Notes: generated by a model not told the origin, from the letters alone. A DNA stretch of 64,000 nucleotides from Prevotella sp. (GCA_017470055.1 JAFUFD010000060.1:1-64000), one strand, 5' to 3'. Numbered from the stretch's first letter, positions 7,701-17,050 are shown. Program-made: numbers and translations.

Positions 7701-10310
7701 ACGGATAAAGCCCTCTTCCAGTACCTTCGTACCAGAGATCACCTCATAGGCAATGTACAAGTCAGGATCAGAAGAGCCCACCTGTACCGTAACAGGCTTC
7801 CCGTCAGCAGGGAACGTGCCATCACTGACATAGAACCAGTCCTTGGTCTCTATGGCAGGTTTCTTGTCGTCCAGACTGAACACGATAAACTTCATATCGA
7901 TAGAGTCGCCCTCACAGGCAGCCTCCAAGCGATGCTCACCACTGGGGAGTTTGGCATCAAGGAGCGACTGTTTGGCATTTGCCGCACACTCCTTCCACAC
8001 GCCACCATCCAAGCGATAACGGACGGTACCTGCTATCTCACTACCTGCCGCATTACGGCGATAGAAAATAATCGGCTGAATCTCATCTATACGAATACGC
8101 TGAGAGACATCACAGGAAAGGGCTGTCGGCTTGGTGCCTAAAGGCAGACTCTTAGAGCCGCTATGCGTCTCACCTGCCTGATCGGTCACATCCGCCACGA
8201 CCTCGAAGGTATAGAACATCGGACTCTTGCTGTCGTAGTCAGGAAGAATCATCGGCATCTTCACGTCGAAGGTGCCATCCTCTTTGGTTGTCGTCTCACC
8301 TTTATATATCTCATCAGCATCGTTCTGCCGCCCGAACCAGCCTGCGCCCCAATACCAGGAGTAACTCAACCACCAGTAGGCGATACGGCGACGGACCGTA
8401 TACTGTACTTTCGCCTCTTGTACGGGTACACCAGCATAACTTAACGCCTTGCCTTGAATCGTCACGGTATCTCCTTCCTGATACGATTCCTTATATTCTG
8501 AGAACGACAGTTCAAAGGTAGGACGTTTGTATTCCTCTACCCTGAAACTCTCCGAACCGTCGTTGATCCTAACCGTGAAGTAACCGTTCTTCAGCCCTGT
8601 GGGCAACGTGAAAGAGGTGGCACACTTACCAAAGCGGTCGGTGGTCAACTCCTGTTCAGCAATCACCTTGTAATTGGCATCACGCAACTGTGCTGTCACC
8701 GCCTTATCAGCAACGACACCTGTCTCGATATAGTTCTCTCTCGAATGGATAATGGCTGCCACATGCACCGTCTGACCTGGGCGGTAGATGGCACGGTCGG
8801 TATATATCCTCGTATACTCCTTACGCCCCTTGTCGTCACTGAAATAGAAGTTGTCACTCCCATTGATGGAAGGACAAGCCTGGTCTTTGTCAGTATAGAC
8901 GAAGACTTTATGCCAGGAGCCGTCCGTAAAGCGATGGTTGGTCTCACCCGATTTGTCTGTCGTCAGCACGATCGGTTTCTGCTTACTATCATATCGGGAA
9001 GTCGATATCATGACCTTCGCACCAGCGACGGGCTGACCATTCTCGGCATCCACCACGACATAGCGGACATCTGATTTCTGTCTTGCAACGGACAGGACAC
9101 GGAGGTTGGTCACATAATAGAATACCCGACACACCTCCGTACTGGGTTTCGTCGAGAACTCCAACAGATAGACACCTTCTGGCAGACCAGCCAGCGTGAG
9201 GGAGTCAGAAAACAGGTCATAGTCCTCATGGACAGGGAAGGTACACTGACGGAAAGCCTCCTTCACCTCTACGGCACTCTTCATCACCTCCTCTAAGTCT
9301 TTCTTGTAATGGACACTCTTGTCATGATCGCCCTTCAGGGTCGTGCGGTAGACCTTCATCGTGAGAGACGACAGGTGGCGAAGACTCGTCAATTTCACCG
9401 TCTGTTCCTTCTGGGGCATCTGCACATAGAGAGGTATCTCCGCAGAGAAGCATGAGGCTATCAACTGGTTTCTGCTATTCCTCAACTGTGAGATTCTCTT
9501 CCACTTACCCCAACGGTCTATCGCCATGTCCAGATAAGCCTTCTTCTCGGCTGCCGTAGCATTGGTAGACCTACTCATGTAACTATAACGCTCCAGAGCC
9601 ACCTCACCAGCCTCTGGCAGGTCGGCATATCGCGCTATCAGGGAGTCCAGACTTTGAATATACTTGCTCTTTGCGAGTTTCTCAAAATCATCCCCTTTAC
9701 CCTTTTGCAATACCGCCAAGGCTGTCATACAGGCAGCACGGCGGTTACCTGCCTTCTCGTAATAGTCGTGCATCCACTCCCAGGCTCCTAACTCCCGACC
9801 GATGACATGCAGCAGGTCGTTATCGTAGATATCACTGTCAGAGCCATACTTCACGAAAGGCTCATAGATATTGTTCTTGACCTTTGCCAATACCTCCGGG
9901 TTTGCCAAGGCGGTGGCACGGTAGTCCTCACAGCGTTTCTGCCAGTCTTCCGCAATAGCGTGGTTATCGCTATAGATACTGTACAACACTGTCGCATAGA
10001 CTGCCTTCAATGCCTTGTCCTTTGCCTGTTGCTCCAGTTGGCATAAGCGCCCCACGGCAGGTGCCAGCGAGTCGGGTGACACCTCCGCCTGCATCGACGC
10101 GCGGTAGAGGGCTGCTTTCAGCAACTGTCCATACACCTTCTCCTTCTGAGCCTTCCGCTCAATGGTCATCAGGTGGTTAATCGCTGTCTGGGGAAGGTCT
10201 TTCGCAGCAGCGTCATCCACATTCTTCCAAAGTACGTTATAGTCTTGTCCAAATATCCACATAGGCATGAATAAAAATATGGCAATAACGATTAGCGTCT
10301 TCTGTCTCAT
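4788..10310 (-). CDS. Alpha-2-macroglobulin family protein lacking the thioester motif
   Basis: A 1,840-residue exported protein. It has a signal peptide (residues 1-21, no lipobox cysteine), a helical N-terminal part of about 300 residues, and then MG-type beta domains. These include the MG2-like stretch TRIYTDRAIYRPGQTVHVAA. The A2M segment TAFFYPTLEADKTGDV and a long helical domain follow. Bacterial alpha-2-macroglobulins trap attacking proteases in the periplasm or at the surface, many through a CxEQ thioester. Here the matching place, about residue 1312 (LGQPSETSAIDQAAS), has no cysteine, so covalent trapping is unlikely. No pbpC gene is next to it, unlike the enterobacterial pair. It is first in the run with DUF1573, meaB and ispH. 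Confidence 0.9.
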   Translation of the reverse strand: MRQKTLIVIAIFLFMPMWIFGQDYNVLWKNVDDAAAKDLPQTAINHLMTIERKAQKEKVYGQLLKAALYRASMQAEVSPDSLAPAVGRLCQLEQQAKDKALKAVYATVLYSIYSDNHAIAEDWQKRCEDYRATALANPEVLAKVKNNIYEPFVKYGSDSDIYDNDLLHVIGRELGAWEWMHDYYEKAGNRRAACMTALAVLQKGKGDDFEKLAKSKYIQSLDSLIARYADLPEAGEVALERYSYMSRSTNATAAEKKAYLDMAIDRWGKWKRISQLRNSRNQLIASCFSAEIPLYVQMPQKEQTVKLTSLRHLSSLTMKVYRTTLKGDHDKSVHYKKDLEEVMKSAVEVKEAFRQCTFPVHEDYDLFSDSLTLAGLPEGVYLLEFSTKPSTEVCRVFYYVTNLRVLSVARQKSDVRYVVVDAENGQPVAGAKVMISTSRYDSKQKPIVLTTDKSGETNHRFTDGSWHKVFVYTDKDQACPSINGSDNFYFSDDKGRKEYTRIYTDRAIYRPGQTVHVAAIIHSRENYIETGVVADKAVTAQLRDANYKVIAEQELTTDRFGKCATSFTLPTGLKNGYFTVRINDGSESFRVEEYKRPTFELSFSEYKESYQEGDTVTIQGKALSYAGVPVQEAKVQYTVRRRIAYWWLSYSWYWGAGWFGRQNDADEIYKGETTTKEDGTFDVKMPMILPDYDSKSPMFYTFEVVADVTDQAGETHSGSKSLPLGTKPTALSCDVSQRIRIDEIQPIIFYRRNAAGSEIAGTVRYRLDGGVWKECAANAKQSLLDAKLPSGEHRLEAACEGDSIDMKFIVFSLDDKKPAIETKDWFYVSDGTFPADGKPVTVQVGSSDPDLYIAYEVISGTKVLEEGFIRENKSLWNKKFTYKEEYTNGLLLCFAWVKDGVSYQHTQTIRRPLPDKSLTLRWETFRDRLKPGQQEEWRLSIKDKDGKPADAQLMAVLYDKSLDQLVHHYWGLYPQMSIPHASTSWTTMRFGSNSTHGSQHVNSEKVPDFFYSQFDHSVYPGVYVVGYGRRMMLGSVSMRAKGAGFVEEAMVLAEPMMANAVTDTATDLMLAQEEDVAQPETEQEVSQQEESVQLRENMQETAFFYPTLEADKTGDVILKFTLPESLTTWRFMGVAHTTDLQVGTLFGETVAQKDVMLQPNMPRFIRVGDKAQLSARIFNISEQSQKGTAQIELIDPETEKVVYSSQQPVAVEAGKTGHVTFDYQPTDQYSLLICRMSVKGDSFSDGEQHYLPILPDKERVTKSVPFTQHEPGVKTIDLTKLIPAGTAQQKLTIEYTNNPAWLMVQSLATLGQPSETSAIDQAASYYSNMLAKTILQQTPKAKTVFEQWKRETGNETSLHSNLEKNQELKDIILQETPWVNDADREAEQKQRLADFFDENLISDRLATALAKLEKLQQGNGGFSWYPEMPASTHITMGVAEMLARLNVIAKTYGTATSMQNKAMRYMDGEIIELVEEMRKWEKKGVKPSFPSFVALRWLYVNAITQRELGKKAADAKAYLMPLLKKDIKVQSIYEKAMTAVILYQYGDTKTAREYVQSLKEYTVFTEEMGRYYDTHRAGYSWYSYKIPTEVAAIEAIKYVAPEDEQTIDEMRRWLLQEKKTQMWDTPINSVNAIYAFLFDHASLLATQEPAVLAIDQQPLELPEATAGIGYVKTAIQEPKGREFTATKTSTGTSWGAVYAQFMQKTSEVENSESGITVKRELLQANGERISDPLKVGDRIKVRITIEVSRDLDFVQVLDRRAACMEPVRQLSGYRNGAYCSPKDFSTNYYYCGLAKGKHVLETEYYIDRAGIYETGTCTVQCAYSPEYRATAKSEKLMIIE

Positions 10311-10340
10311 TTCGCATCAAGATTTCTTGTTTATTAAATG

Positions 10341-10371
10341 CAAAGATAGGAGAAATATATCGAACCTCCAA
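10341..10371 (-). promoter_or_regulatory. Predicted promoter of the alpha-2-macroglobulin operon
   Basis: On the minus strand TATCTTTG (10348-10341) matches the -7 consensus. TTG at 10371-10369 lies 20 bp upstream as a -33 element. The predicted start of transcription is about 25 nt before the ATG. The whole promoter fits in the 66 bp gap behind the MATE gene. Confidence 0.7.
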
Positions 10372-10376
10372 GTCCT

Positions 10377-11681
10377 TTAACGAGATTTAGGGTTATTTTG
10401 TTGATAAAGGATGGTCTGGATGATGCCACGAGTGGCGAGATAGAGCACCATCGCCAACCACAACCCGTGATTACCCATCAAGTCCATCAACCCCATGACG
10501 CCCATAAAGAACACAACAGCCGCTATCAAAGAAGAGACCAGCATCCCACGGGTAGCGGTAATACCAATAAAGATTCCGTCCCACACAAAAGCGGCGACAC
10601 CAGCGATGGGGATGAGATAAGCCCACCATACATACTCCCGTGATGCCTCCACCACATGAGGCTCATCAGTCAACAACCGCAGGAAGGGCATACCGCCTAT
10701 CACATAGACGACCGTAAAAAGGATCACCATTGCCGTTCCCCATCCAAACAGATGTCGGACCACATCCCGATAGGCTTCTATGTTACGTGCTCCCCAATAC
10801 CTACCTCCAAGAGCCTCTCCCGCATAGGCGAAGCCATCCATGAAATAGGAGAAGAAGAGATAGAGTTGCATCAACAGGGTATTGACGGCAAGGATGACGG
10901 CGCCCTGCCGGGCTCCCGCTGAGGTGAAATAGAGGTTAACGGCAACCAGGAATACGGTGCGCAGGAAGATGTCACGGTTGACACGGAAGAAAGCGAGCCA
11001 GTCACCCAACTGGTCTTTCAGCAGCGACACCCTCCACCGTAACAGCCGACGGTAATACCGCAGCCATAGCACGATGGCGACCAACAGACCCGCATACTGG
11101 GCAATCACAGTCCCCAAGGCGACACCCTCCACCTTCATCCCCATGCCATAGACCAAGAGGAGGGAGGCAAGGATGTTCACCACATTCTGCATAATGGATA
11201 TCCACATCGGAGTCCGTGAGTTCTGCATGCCGATATACCAGCCACTCAGTGAATAGAGTCCCAATACGGCAGGGGCTCCCCACACCACTATATTAAAATA
11301 GGTGATGGCGAGGGAGCGCACATCGGCGGTCGGTCCAATAAACCACAGCATCACCTCCCGCAACGGATACTGCAGGACGATGACGGAAAGGGAGATGACC
11401 AACGATACCGTGAGGGAACGCGTCAACAGACGCATCACGTCCTGCATGTCCCTCCTGCCACGAGCCTGCGCCGTCATCCCACTGGTGCCCATCCTGAGAA
11501 AGGCAAACACCCAATAGACCAAACTGAAGATCATAGAGCCCACGGCGATGGCACCTATATAGGCGGCATCACCCATGTGTCCCACGATGGCGGTATCGAC
11601 CAATCCCAAGAGGGGTACCGTGATGTTTGTCACGATAGCAGGTAGGGCTATTCCTAATATTTGTTGGTCTCTCTGATTCAT
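10377..11681 (-). CDS. MATE family efflux transporter (DinF-like)
   Basis: 434 residues with about twelve hydrophobic membrane spans. The family opening is QQILGIALPAIVTNITVPLLGLVDTAIVGHMG, which holds the first two spans. MATE proteins export cationic drugs or metabolites in exchange for Na+ or H+; the substrate here cannot be told. I chose the ATG at 11681 rather than the TTG at 11693 because the TTG lies inside the -7 promoter element. It is divergent from the gene at 11752. The reading frame ends just before the promoter of the alpha-2-macroglobulin operon. Confidence 0.92.
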   Translation of the reverse strand: MNQRDQQILGIALPAIVTNITVPLLGLVDTAIVGHMGDAAYIGAIAVGSMIFSLVYWVFAFLRMGTSGMTAQARGRRDMQDVMRLLTRSLTVSLVISLSVIVLQYPLREVMLWFIGPTADVRSLAITYFNIVVWGAPAVLGLYSLSGWYIGMQNSRTPMWISIMQNVVNILASLLLVYGMGMKVEGVALGTVIAQYAGLLVAIVLWLRYYRRLLRWRVSLLKDQLGDWLAFFRVNRDIFLRTVFLVAVNLYFTSAGARQGAVILAVNTLLMQLYLFFSYFMDGFAYAGEALGGRYWGARNIEAYRDVVRHLFGWGTAMVILFTVVYVIGGMPFLRLLTDEPHVVEASREYVWWAYLIPIAGVAAFVWDGIFIGITATRGMLVSSLIAAVVFFMGVMGLMDLMGNHGLWLAMVLYLATRGIIQTILYQQNNPKSR

Positions 11682-11690
11682 TTTTCTGTA

Positions 11691-11698
11691 CAAAGATA
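11691..11698 (-). promoter_or_regulatory. Predicted -7 element of the MATE gene
   Basis: TATCTTTG on the minus strand is an exact consensus match ending 9 nt before the chosen ATG. The mRNA leader would be only about 5-6 nt, or absent. It forms one edge of a 38 bp near-palindrome (11691-11728) whose other edge is the divergent promoter. Confidence 0.6.
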
Positions 11699-11720
11699 GT
11701 AGTTTTTACAGAAAAAACAC

Positions 11721-11728
11721 TAACTTTG
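11721..11728 (+). promoter_or_regulatory. Predicted -7 element of the 11752 operon
   Basis: TAACTTTG is an exact match to TAnnTTTG, 23 bp before the ATG at 11752. Its -33 region overlaps the -7 element of the divergent MATE promoter. The two promoters therefore probably cannot be filled at once. Confidence 0.65.
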
Positions 11729-11751
11729 CGACAAAATATGAACTAAGACCT

Positions 11752-12357
11752 ATGGAACTGAGAAACAAAAAGTCGGCATGGGCGGCACTCGCCACCGTAG
11801 GCGTCACCGCCATAGCAGCAGGAACTACGGCATTTGTGAAGATCCGGCAGAAGAGACGGGAGCGTAGAATTGAGGAGGAGAAGAGAAGGGAGAAGGAAAA
11901 GGAGGCGACATCCCTCAAACTCACCCCTGAGCAGATGATGGTCTACAACGAGGCTATCAGGAAGTTCATCACACTCAACAACCGCATCTACGACCTGCGT
12001 CACTACCAGAAAGAGTTACAACCGCTCATCCTGATGCTTGCCACTGGCAAACCTGTTGACGAGGACACGCTGACAGGTATCGAGGAAGTTGATCTGCTCT
12101 GCCATGACATCCGCCAGTTTGTCATGAGGCAGTTACCGTTCATCGATACCTGTGTGGGTATTATCAGTGAGGGTGAGACCTATCAGGACTTCGTGCATGG
12201 TCCCATCAACGGAAAGTTCGACAAGGAACTGGACCGTGAGGAGGACGGATATGAGGTTGCCGACGGCACGCCTATCAAGCACGTGTTGAAGTTAGGCTAT
12301 CTCTTCCCTGAGTCCACCATTGCGTCTTATCCCGTGAAATCCATCGTTACCGTATGA
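11752..12357 (+). CDS. Hypothetical membrane-anchored protein
   Basis: 201 residues, family not recognised. One hydrophobic segment (about residues 9-28, WAALATVGVTAIAAGTTAFV) is followed by a strongly charged, probably coiled-coil stretch rich in Arg, Lys and Glu (about residues 30-55). A mixed soluble domain of about 140 residues follows. The N-terminal segment has no clear cleavage site, so an inner-membrane anchor with a cytoplasmic domain is the likeliest topology. Its stop overlaps the start of the acyl-CoA synthetase gene by 4 bp (ATGA), so translation is probably coupled. Function unknown. Confidence 0.75.
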   Translation: MELRNKKSAWAALATVGVTAIAAGTTAFVKIRQKRRERRIEEEKRREKEKEATSLKLTPEQMMVYNEAIRKFITLNNRIYDLRHYQKELQPLILMLATGKPVDEDTLTGIEEVDLLCHDIRQFVMRQLPFIDTCVGIISEGETYQDFVHGPINGKFDKELDREEDGYEVADGTPIKHVLKLGYLFPESTIASYPVKSIVTV

Positions 12358-14414
12358 TTAATCGTGAACTGTTAGCCCCCCAGTCTATTGCCATCATCGG
12401 GGGCTCCAACAATATCCACAAACCTGGTGGTGCTGTGGTGCGTAATATCCTGCAAGGCGGCTATGAGGGCGTCTTACGCATCGTCAACCCCAAGGAAGAC
12501 GAGGTACAGGGTATCAAGGTGTTCCATGATGCCCGTGAGTTGCCACCTACGGAACTTGCCGTTCTCGTGATTCCAGCCAAGTTCTGTCCTGACACGGTAG
12601 AACTGTTGGCGAAAGAGAAAAACACTCGCGCGTTCATTATTATATCCGCAGGCTTTGGCGAGGAGACCAAGGCGGGGGCGGAGATGGAGCAGCGCATCCT
12701 CAACACCTGTGAGCAATATGGGGCGGCACTGATTGGTCCGAACTGTATCGGGCTGTTGAACCGCAACCACCATAGCGTGTTCACACAACCTATTCCCAAG
12801 TTGCATCCGCAGGGTGTCGACTTCGTCAGTGGCTCTGGTGCCACAGCGGTATTCATCTTGGAGAGTGCCGTCATCAAGGGGTTGCAGTTTAACAGTGTCT
12901 GGTCGATAGGCAATGGCAAACAAATCGGTATTGAGGACGTGCTGCAATATATGGACGAACACTTCAATCCCGCTACCGACTCCAAGGTCAAACTACTCTA
13001 TATCGAGAATATATCCAACCCTGACAAACTGCTCTACCATGCTGGCAGCCTCATCCGCAAGGGCTGCCGCATCGCCGCCATCAAGGCGGGCAGCAGTGAG
13101 AGTGGCAGTCGTGCCGCATCGAGCCATACGGGTGCCATCGCCTCCAGCGACTCCGCTGTAGAGGCGTTATTCCGCAAGGCTGGCATCGTGCGCTGCCATA
13201 GTAGGGAGGAGTTGACGACAGTAGGGTGTATCTTCACGCTGCCCCCACTGACAGGTAAGCGTTTCGCCATCGTCACCCATGCAGGAGGACCTGGTGTGAT
13301 GCTGACCGACGCATTATCGAAAGGCGGACTGGAAGTGCCGAGACTCGAAGGCGAGACAGCGGAGGAACTCAAGACCTTACTCTTCCCAGGCTCCAGCGTG
13401 GCAAACCCCATCGACATCCTTGCCACTGGAACTCCTGAGCAATTAGGACTGACCATCGACTATTGTGAGAGGCGATTCGAGGATATCGACGCTATCGCCG
13501 TCATCTATGGCACTCCTGGTCTGACGACATTATACAAGGCTTACGAGGTGCTGCACCAGAAGATATTGGAATGCAAGAAGCCCATCTTCCCCATCCTGCC
13601 CAGTCTGCACACCGCAGGACCCGAGGTAGCGGAGTTCTTGGCGAAAGGACATGTCAATTTCTCTGACGAGGTGACCCTTGCCACGGCTTTGTCGCAGATT
13701 ATGCAGACCCCGCCGCCTGCCCCGCCAGAGGTGCAACTCTTTGGGGTGGATGTGCCTAAGATCAGGGAGATAATCGGAGGGATTAAGGACAATGGTTACA
13801 TCGCTCCCCACTTGGTACACCAGTTATTGGAATGCGCCGGTATCCCAATGGTGCCGGAATTAGTGTCTTCCTCTATGGACGAACTCATCGCCTTCGCCCA
13901 GAAAGTGGGCTATCCTGTCGTGGCGAAAGTGGTAGGACCTGTGCATAAGAGTGATGTGGGTGGCGTGGCACTGAATATCCGCACCCCTGAGCATCTCGCC
14001 TTGGAGTACGACCGTATGATGAAGATACAGGACGCGACAGGGGTGATGGTGCAGAAGATGCTGAAAGGCACGGAACTCTTCATCGGCGCCAAGTACGAGG
14101 AGCGTTTCGGTCATGTCGTCCTCTGCGGCTTGGGCGGTATCTTTGTCGAGGTACTGAAAGACGTGCAGTCTGGTCTTGCTCCACTATCGTACGACGAGGC
14201 ATACTCCATGATCCATTCCCTGCGTGGCTATAAAATCATAAAAGGCACACGAGGGCAGAAGGGCATCAATGAGCAGAAATACGCTGAGATCATCGTGCGC
14301 CTCTCTACCCTCCTCCGCTTCGCCACGGAGATCAAGGAGATGGACATCAACCCGCTCCTCGCTGACGAGCAGGACGTGGTTGCCGTCGATGCCCGCATAT
14401 TGATTGAGAAGTAA
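12354..14414 (+). CDS. Fused ADP-forming acyl-CoA (acetate-CoA) synthetase
   Basis: 686 residues carrying both subunits of the NDP-forming acyl-CoA synthetase in one chain. A CoA-binding Rossmann domain comes first (about 1-130), then a succinyl-CoA-ligase-like domain (about 140-450). A C-terminal ATP-grasp domain follows from about residue 470 (VGYPVVAKVVGP and MVQKMLKGTELFIGAKYEERFGH segments). The phospho-carrier histidine is His258 in SSHTGA. The enzyme makes ATP and a free acid from acetyl-CoA or a related acyl-CoA in the cytoplasm; which acid is preferred is not visible. It overlaps the upstream gene by 4 bp and is followed after 33 bp by the cellobiose phosphorylase gene. Confidence 0.88.
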   Translation: MINRELLAPQSIAIIGGSNNIHKPGGAVVRNILQGGYEGVLRIVNPKEDEVQGIKVFHDARELPPTELAVLVIPAKFCPDTVELLAKEKNTRAFIIISAGFGEETKAGAEMEQRILNTCEQYGAALIGPNCIGLLNRNHHSVFTQPIPKLHPQGVDFVSGSGATAVFILESAVIKGLQFNSVWSIGNGKQIGIEDVLQYMDEHFNPATDSKVKLLYIENISNPDKLLYHAGSLIRKGCRIAAIKAGSSESGSRAASSHTGAIASSDSAVEALFRKAGIVRCHSREELTTVGCIFTLPPLTGKRFAIVTHAGGPGVMLTDALSKGGLEVPRLEGETAEELKTLLFPGSSVANPIDILATGTPEQLGLTIDYCERRFEDIDAIAVIYGTPGLTTLYKAYEVLHQKILECKKPIFPILPSLHTAGPEVAEFLAKGHVNFSDEVTLATALSQIMQTPPPAPPEVQLFGVDVPKIREIIGGIKDNGYIAPHLVHQLLECAGIPMVPELVSSSMDELIAFAQKVGYPVVAKVVGPVHKSDVGGVALNIRTPEHLALEYDRMMKIQDATGVMVQKMLKGTELFIGAKYEERFGHVVLCGLGGIFVEVLKDVQSGLAPLSYDEAYSMIHSLRGYKIIKGTRGQKGINEQKYAEIIVRLSTLLRFATEIKEMDINPLLADEQDVVAVDARILIEK

Positions 14415-14447
14415 AATAATATCATAAAACTCTAACAAGAAACTATT

Positions 14448-16889
14448 ATGGAAAACAAACGCTATGGTCATTTTGACGACCAACATCGTGAGTACGTGAT
14501 TACTGACCCGAAGACCCCGTGGCCGTGGATCAACTACTTAGGCAACGAGGACTTTTTCTCGCTGATCTCTAACACCGCTGGTGGCTACTCCTTCTACAAG
14601 GACGCCAAGTTCCGCCGTATCACCCGCTATCGCTACAACAACGTGCCGATGGACAATGGCGGACGCTATTTCTATATCAACGACCAAGGCACTGTCTGGA
14701 ACCCAGGATGGAAGCCCTGCAAGACACCCCTCGACTTCTACGAGTGCCGTCATGGCATGAGTTACACCCGCATCACGGGTAGGAAGAACGGTGTGGAGGC
14801 GAGCGTGCTCTTCTTCGTTCCCCTGAAGACTTTTGCCGAGGTGCAGAAACTGACCCTCACCAACCAAAGCAACGAGGTGAAGAAACTGAAACTCTTCTCC
14901 TTCGAGGAGTGGTGCCTGTGGAATGCCGCCACGGATATGGAGAACTTCCAGCGTAACTTCTCGACGGGTGAGGTGGAGATAGAGGGAAGTACCATCTATC
15001 ACAAGACGGAGTATCGTGAGCGTCGCAACCACTATGCGTTCTATCATGTGAACACAGAGATACAGGGCTACGACACGGATCGTGAGACCTTCGTGGGTCT
15101 CTATAACGAGTTCGCCAACCCCGACGCTGTCATGGAGGGCAAGCCCCGCAACAGCCATGCGCATGGTTGGAGCCCTATCGCCTCGCACTATATCGAGGTG
15201 GAACTGCAACCTGGTGAGTCTAAGGATTTTATCTTCCTCCTCGGCTATGTGGAGAACGAGCAAGACAAGAAGTTCTCGGCTCCACAGGTCATCAACAAGG
15301 AGAAGGCGCAGGCCATCATCGAGAAACTCAACACGACAGAGAAGGTCGACAAGGCTTTTGCGGAGTTGAATGACTATTGGGACAAACTGCTGAACATATA
15401 TAATGTGCGCACGGGTAACGACAAACTCGACCGCATGGTGAACATCTGGAACCAGTACCAGTGTATGGTCACCTTCAACTTCTCACGCTCCGCCTCGTTC
15501 TTCGAGAGCGGTATCGGTCGTGGCATGGGCTTCCGTGACTCTAATCAGGACCTTGTGGGCTTCGTCCATCAGATTCCGAGTCGTGCCCGCCAGCGTATCA
15601 TCGACATCGCATCGACACAATTCCCTGACGGTGGCTGCTACCATCAGTACCAACCTCTCACCAAACGAGGCAACAACGACATTGGCGGAGGCTTCAACGA
15701 CGACCCCTGCTGGCTCATCTTCGGCACCGTCGCCTATATCAAGGAGACGGGCGACTTCTCGATTCTCGACGAGATGGTGCCTTTCGACAACCAGCCAGGT
15801 TCTGAGGTCACCCTCTTCGAGCACTTGAAGGTGTCGATGGATCACGTCATCAAGAACCTCGGTCCGCACAAGTTGCCACTCATCGGACGTGCCGACTGGA
15901 ACGACTGTCTGAACCTCAACTGCTTCTCTTGGGACCCCAACGAGAGTTTCCAGACCACAGAGAACAAGAGCGAGGGCTCAAAGGCAGAGTCACTGATGAT
16001 CGCAGGACTCTTCGTCGTCACAGCGAAGCAATATGTTGAGTTATGCGAGAAATTAGGAAAGGCTGACGAGGCAAAACGCATGCAACAGGCCATCGATGAG
16101 ATGGTTGCGGCAGTGAAGAAAGACGGATGGGATGGTGAGTGGTATCTCCGTGCCTACGACTTCTTCGGCAATAAGATCGGCTCGCACGAGTGCGACGAGG
16201 CAAAGATATTCATCGAGAGCCAGGGCTGGTGCACGATGGCACAGATTGGCGCAGAGGACGGTATGGTGGCTAAAAGCCTCGACTCCTGCAAGAAATACTT
16301 GGAGTGCGAGCATGGCATGGTGCTCAACAACCCCGCTTTCACCAAGTATGTCTACGAGTATGGTGAGATTTCCTCTTATCCAGAGGGCTACAAGGAGAAC
16401 GCTGGTATCTTCTGCCATAACAACCCATGGGTTATCATTGGCGAGACGCTTGCCGGACGAGGCAACGACGCATGGTCGCACTATGCCAAGATACTGCCCT
16501 CGTACGTCGAGGAGAAATACCAGACACTGCATAAGGTGGAGCCTTACGTCAACTGCCAGATGGTGGCTGGTAAGGATGCCTTCAAACCAGGAGAGGGCAA
16601 GAACTCATGGCTTACCGGTACGGCGGCATGGATGTGGCTCACCGTCAGCCAGTATATCCTTGGTGTGAAACCCCAGTACGACGGCTTGCAGGTAGACCCC
16701 TGTCTGCCCGCCACTGCGAAGGAGTACACCATCCAGCGTAAGTTCCGCGACGCCGAGTACACCATCACCGTCAAGAATCCTGACGGCAAGGAGCATGGTG
16801 TGAAGCAGGTCGTCGTCGATGGCAAGCCCATTGAGGGCAACACCATCCCCTACTCCGCAGGGAAACATACGGTGGAGGTGACGATGTAA
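14448..16889 (+). CDS. Cellobiose phosphorylase (GH94)
   Basis: 813 residues, no signal peptide, so cytoplasmic. It cleaves cellobiose with phosphate to glucose 1-phosphate and glucose, saving an ATP equivalent. From the opening [14 protein letters not shown] through [40 protein letters not shown] and [15 protein letters not shown], the chain matches characterised actinobacterial cellobiose phosphorylases over its whole length. The catalytic acid region is RADWNDCLN, with Asp483 in DWND. Chitobiose and laminaribiose phosphorylases share the fold, but the likeness to the cellobiose type is much the closest I recall. It fits with the secreted GH5 endoglucanase at 51384-52334, although the two are 35 kb apart. 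Confidence 0.92.
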   Translation: MENKRYGHFDDQHREYVITDPKTPWPWINYLGNEDFFSLISNTAGGYSFYKDAKFRRITRYRYNNVPMDNGGRYFYINDQGTVWNPGWKPCKTPLDFYECRHGMSYTRITGRKNGVEASVLFFVPLKTFAEVQKLTLTNQSNEVKKLKLFSFEEWCLWNAATDMENFQRNFSTGEVEIEGSTIYHKTEYRERRNHYAFYHVNTEIQGYDTDRETFVGLYNEFANPDAVMEGKPRNSHAHGWSPIASHYIEVELQPGESKDFIFLLGYVENEQDKKFSAPQVINKEKAQAIIEKLNTTEKVDKAFAELNDYWDKLLNIYNVRTGNDKLDRMVNIWNQYQCMVTFNFSRSASFFESGIGRGMGFRDSNQDLVGFVHQIPSRARQRIIDIASTQFPDGGCYHQYQPLTKRGNNDIGGGFNDDPCWLIFGTVAYIKETGDFSILDEMVPFDNQPGSEVTLFEHLKVSMDHVIKNLGPHKLPLIGRADWNDCLNLNCFSWDPNESFQTTENKSEGSKAESLMIAGLFVVTAKQYVELCEKLGKADEAKRMQQAIDEMVAAVKKDGWDGEWYLRAYDFFGNKIGSHECDEAKIFIESQGWCTMAQIGAEDGMVAKSLDSCKKYLECEHGMVLNNPAFTKYVYEYGEISSYPEGYKENAGIFCHNNPWVIIGETLAGRGNDAWSHYAKILPSYVEEKYQTLHKVEPYVNCQMVAGKDAFKPGEGKNSWLTGTAAWMWLTVSQYILGVKPQYDGLQVDPCLPATAKEYTIQRKFRDAEYTITVKNPDGKEHGVKQVVVDGKPIEGNTIPYSAGKHTVEVTM

Positions 16890-16929
16890 GAGTGTCACCT
16901 AAACGGTATACAAAGCAGCAAAAGAGGTT

Positions 16930-17010
16930 TTCGGCTGCAGGCGAAAACATTTGCGGCTGCAGGCGAAATAATGTGCGCCTATAGGCGAAATAATTTACGC
17001 CTATAGGCAA
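16930..17010. repeat. Four-copy 22 bp tandem array with palindromic cores (array 1)
   Basis: Four core hexamers lie exactly 22 bp apart: CTGCAG at 16935 and 16957, CTATAG at 16979 and 17001. Each core sits in a near or perfect palindrome; GCCTATAGGC at 16977-16986 is perfect. The linker is nearly the same each time, GAAAwAATtTrC. The array lies between the cellobiose phosphorylase stop and its terminator, so it would be transcribed into that gene's 3' end. No protein is predicted here. Confidence 0.85.
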
Positions 17011-17020
17011 AAGATCGTTA

Positions 17021-17050
17021 GAAGGCACCTAATCCCCGTTAGGTGCCTTC
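17021..17050 (+). terminator. Hairpin terminator after the cellobiose phosphorylase gene
   Basis: A perfect 12 bp stem, GAAGGCACCTAA (17021-17032) and TTAGGTGCCTTC (17039-17050), with a six-base loop. It is followed by TTCG rather than a full T tract. A second copy of CACCTAA at 16896-16902 could pair with the right arm, but only over 7 bp. Confidence 0.7.

Noticed and set aside
16930..17010. CRISPR array reading of the 22 bp repeats (also 43017-43104)
   Set aside because: The linkers are nearly identical between units, no cas genes are present, and units are far too short.
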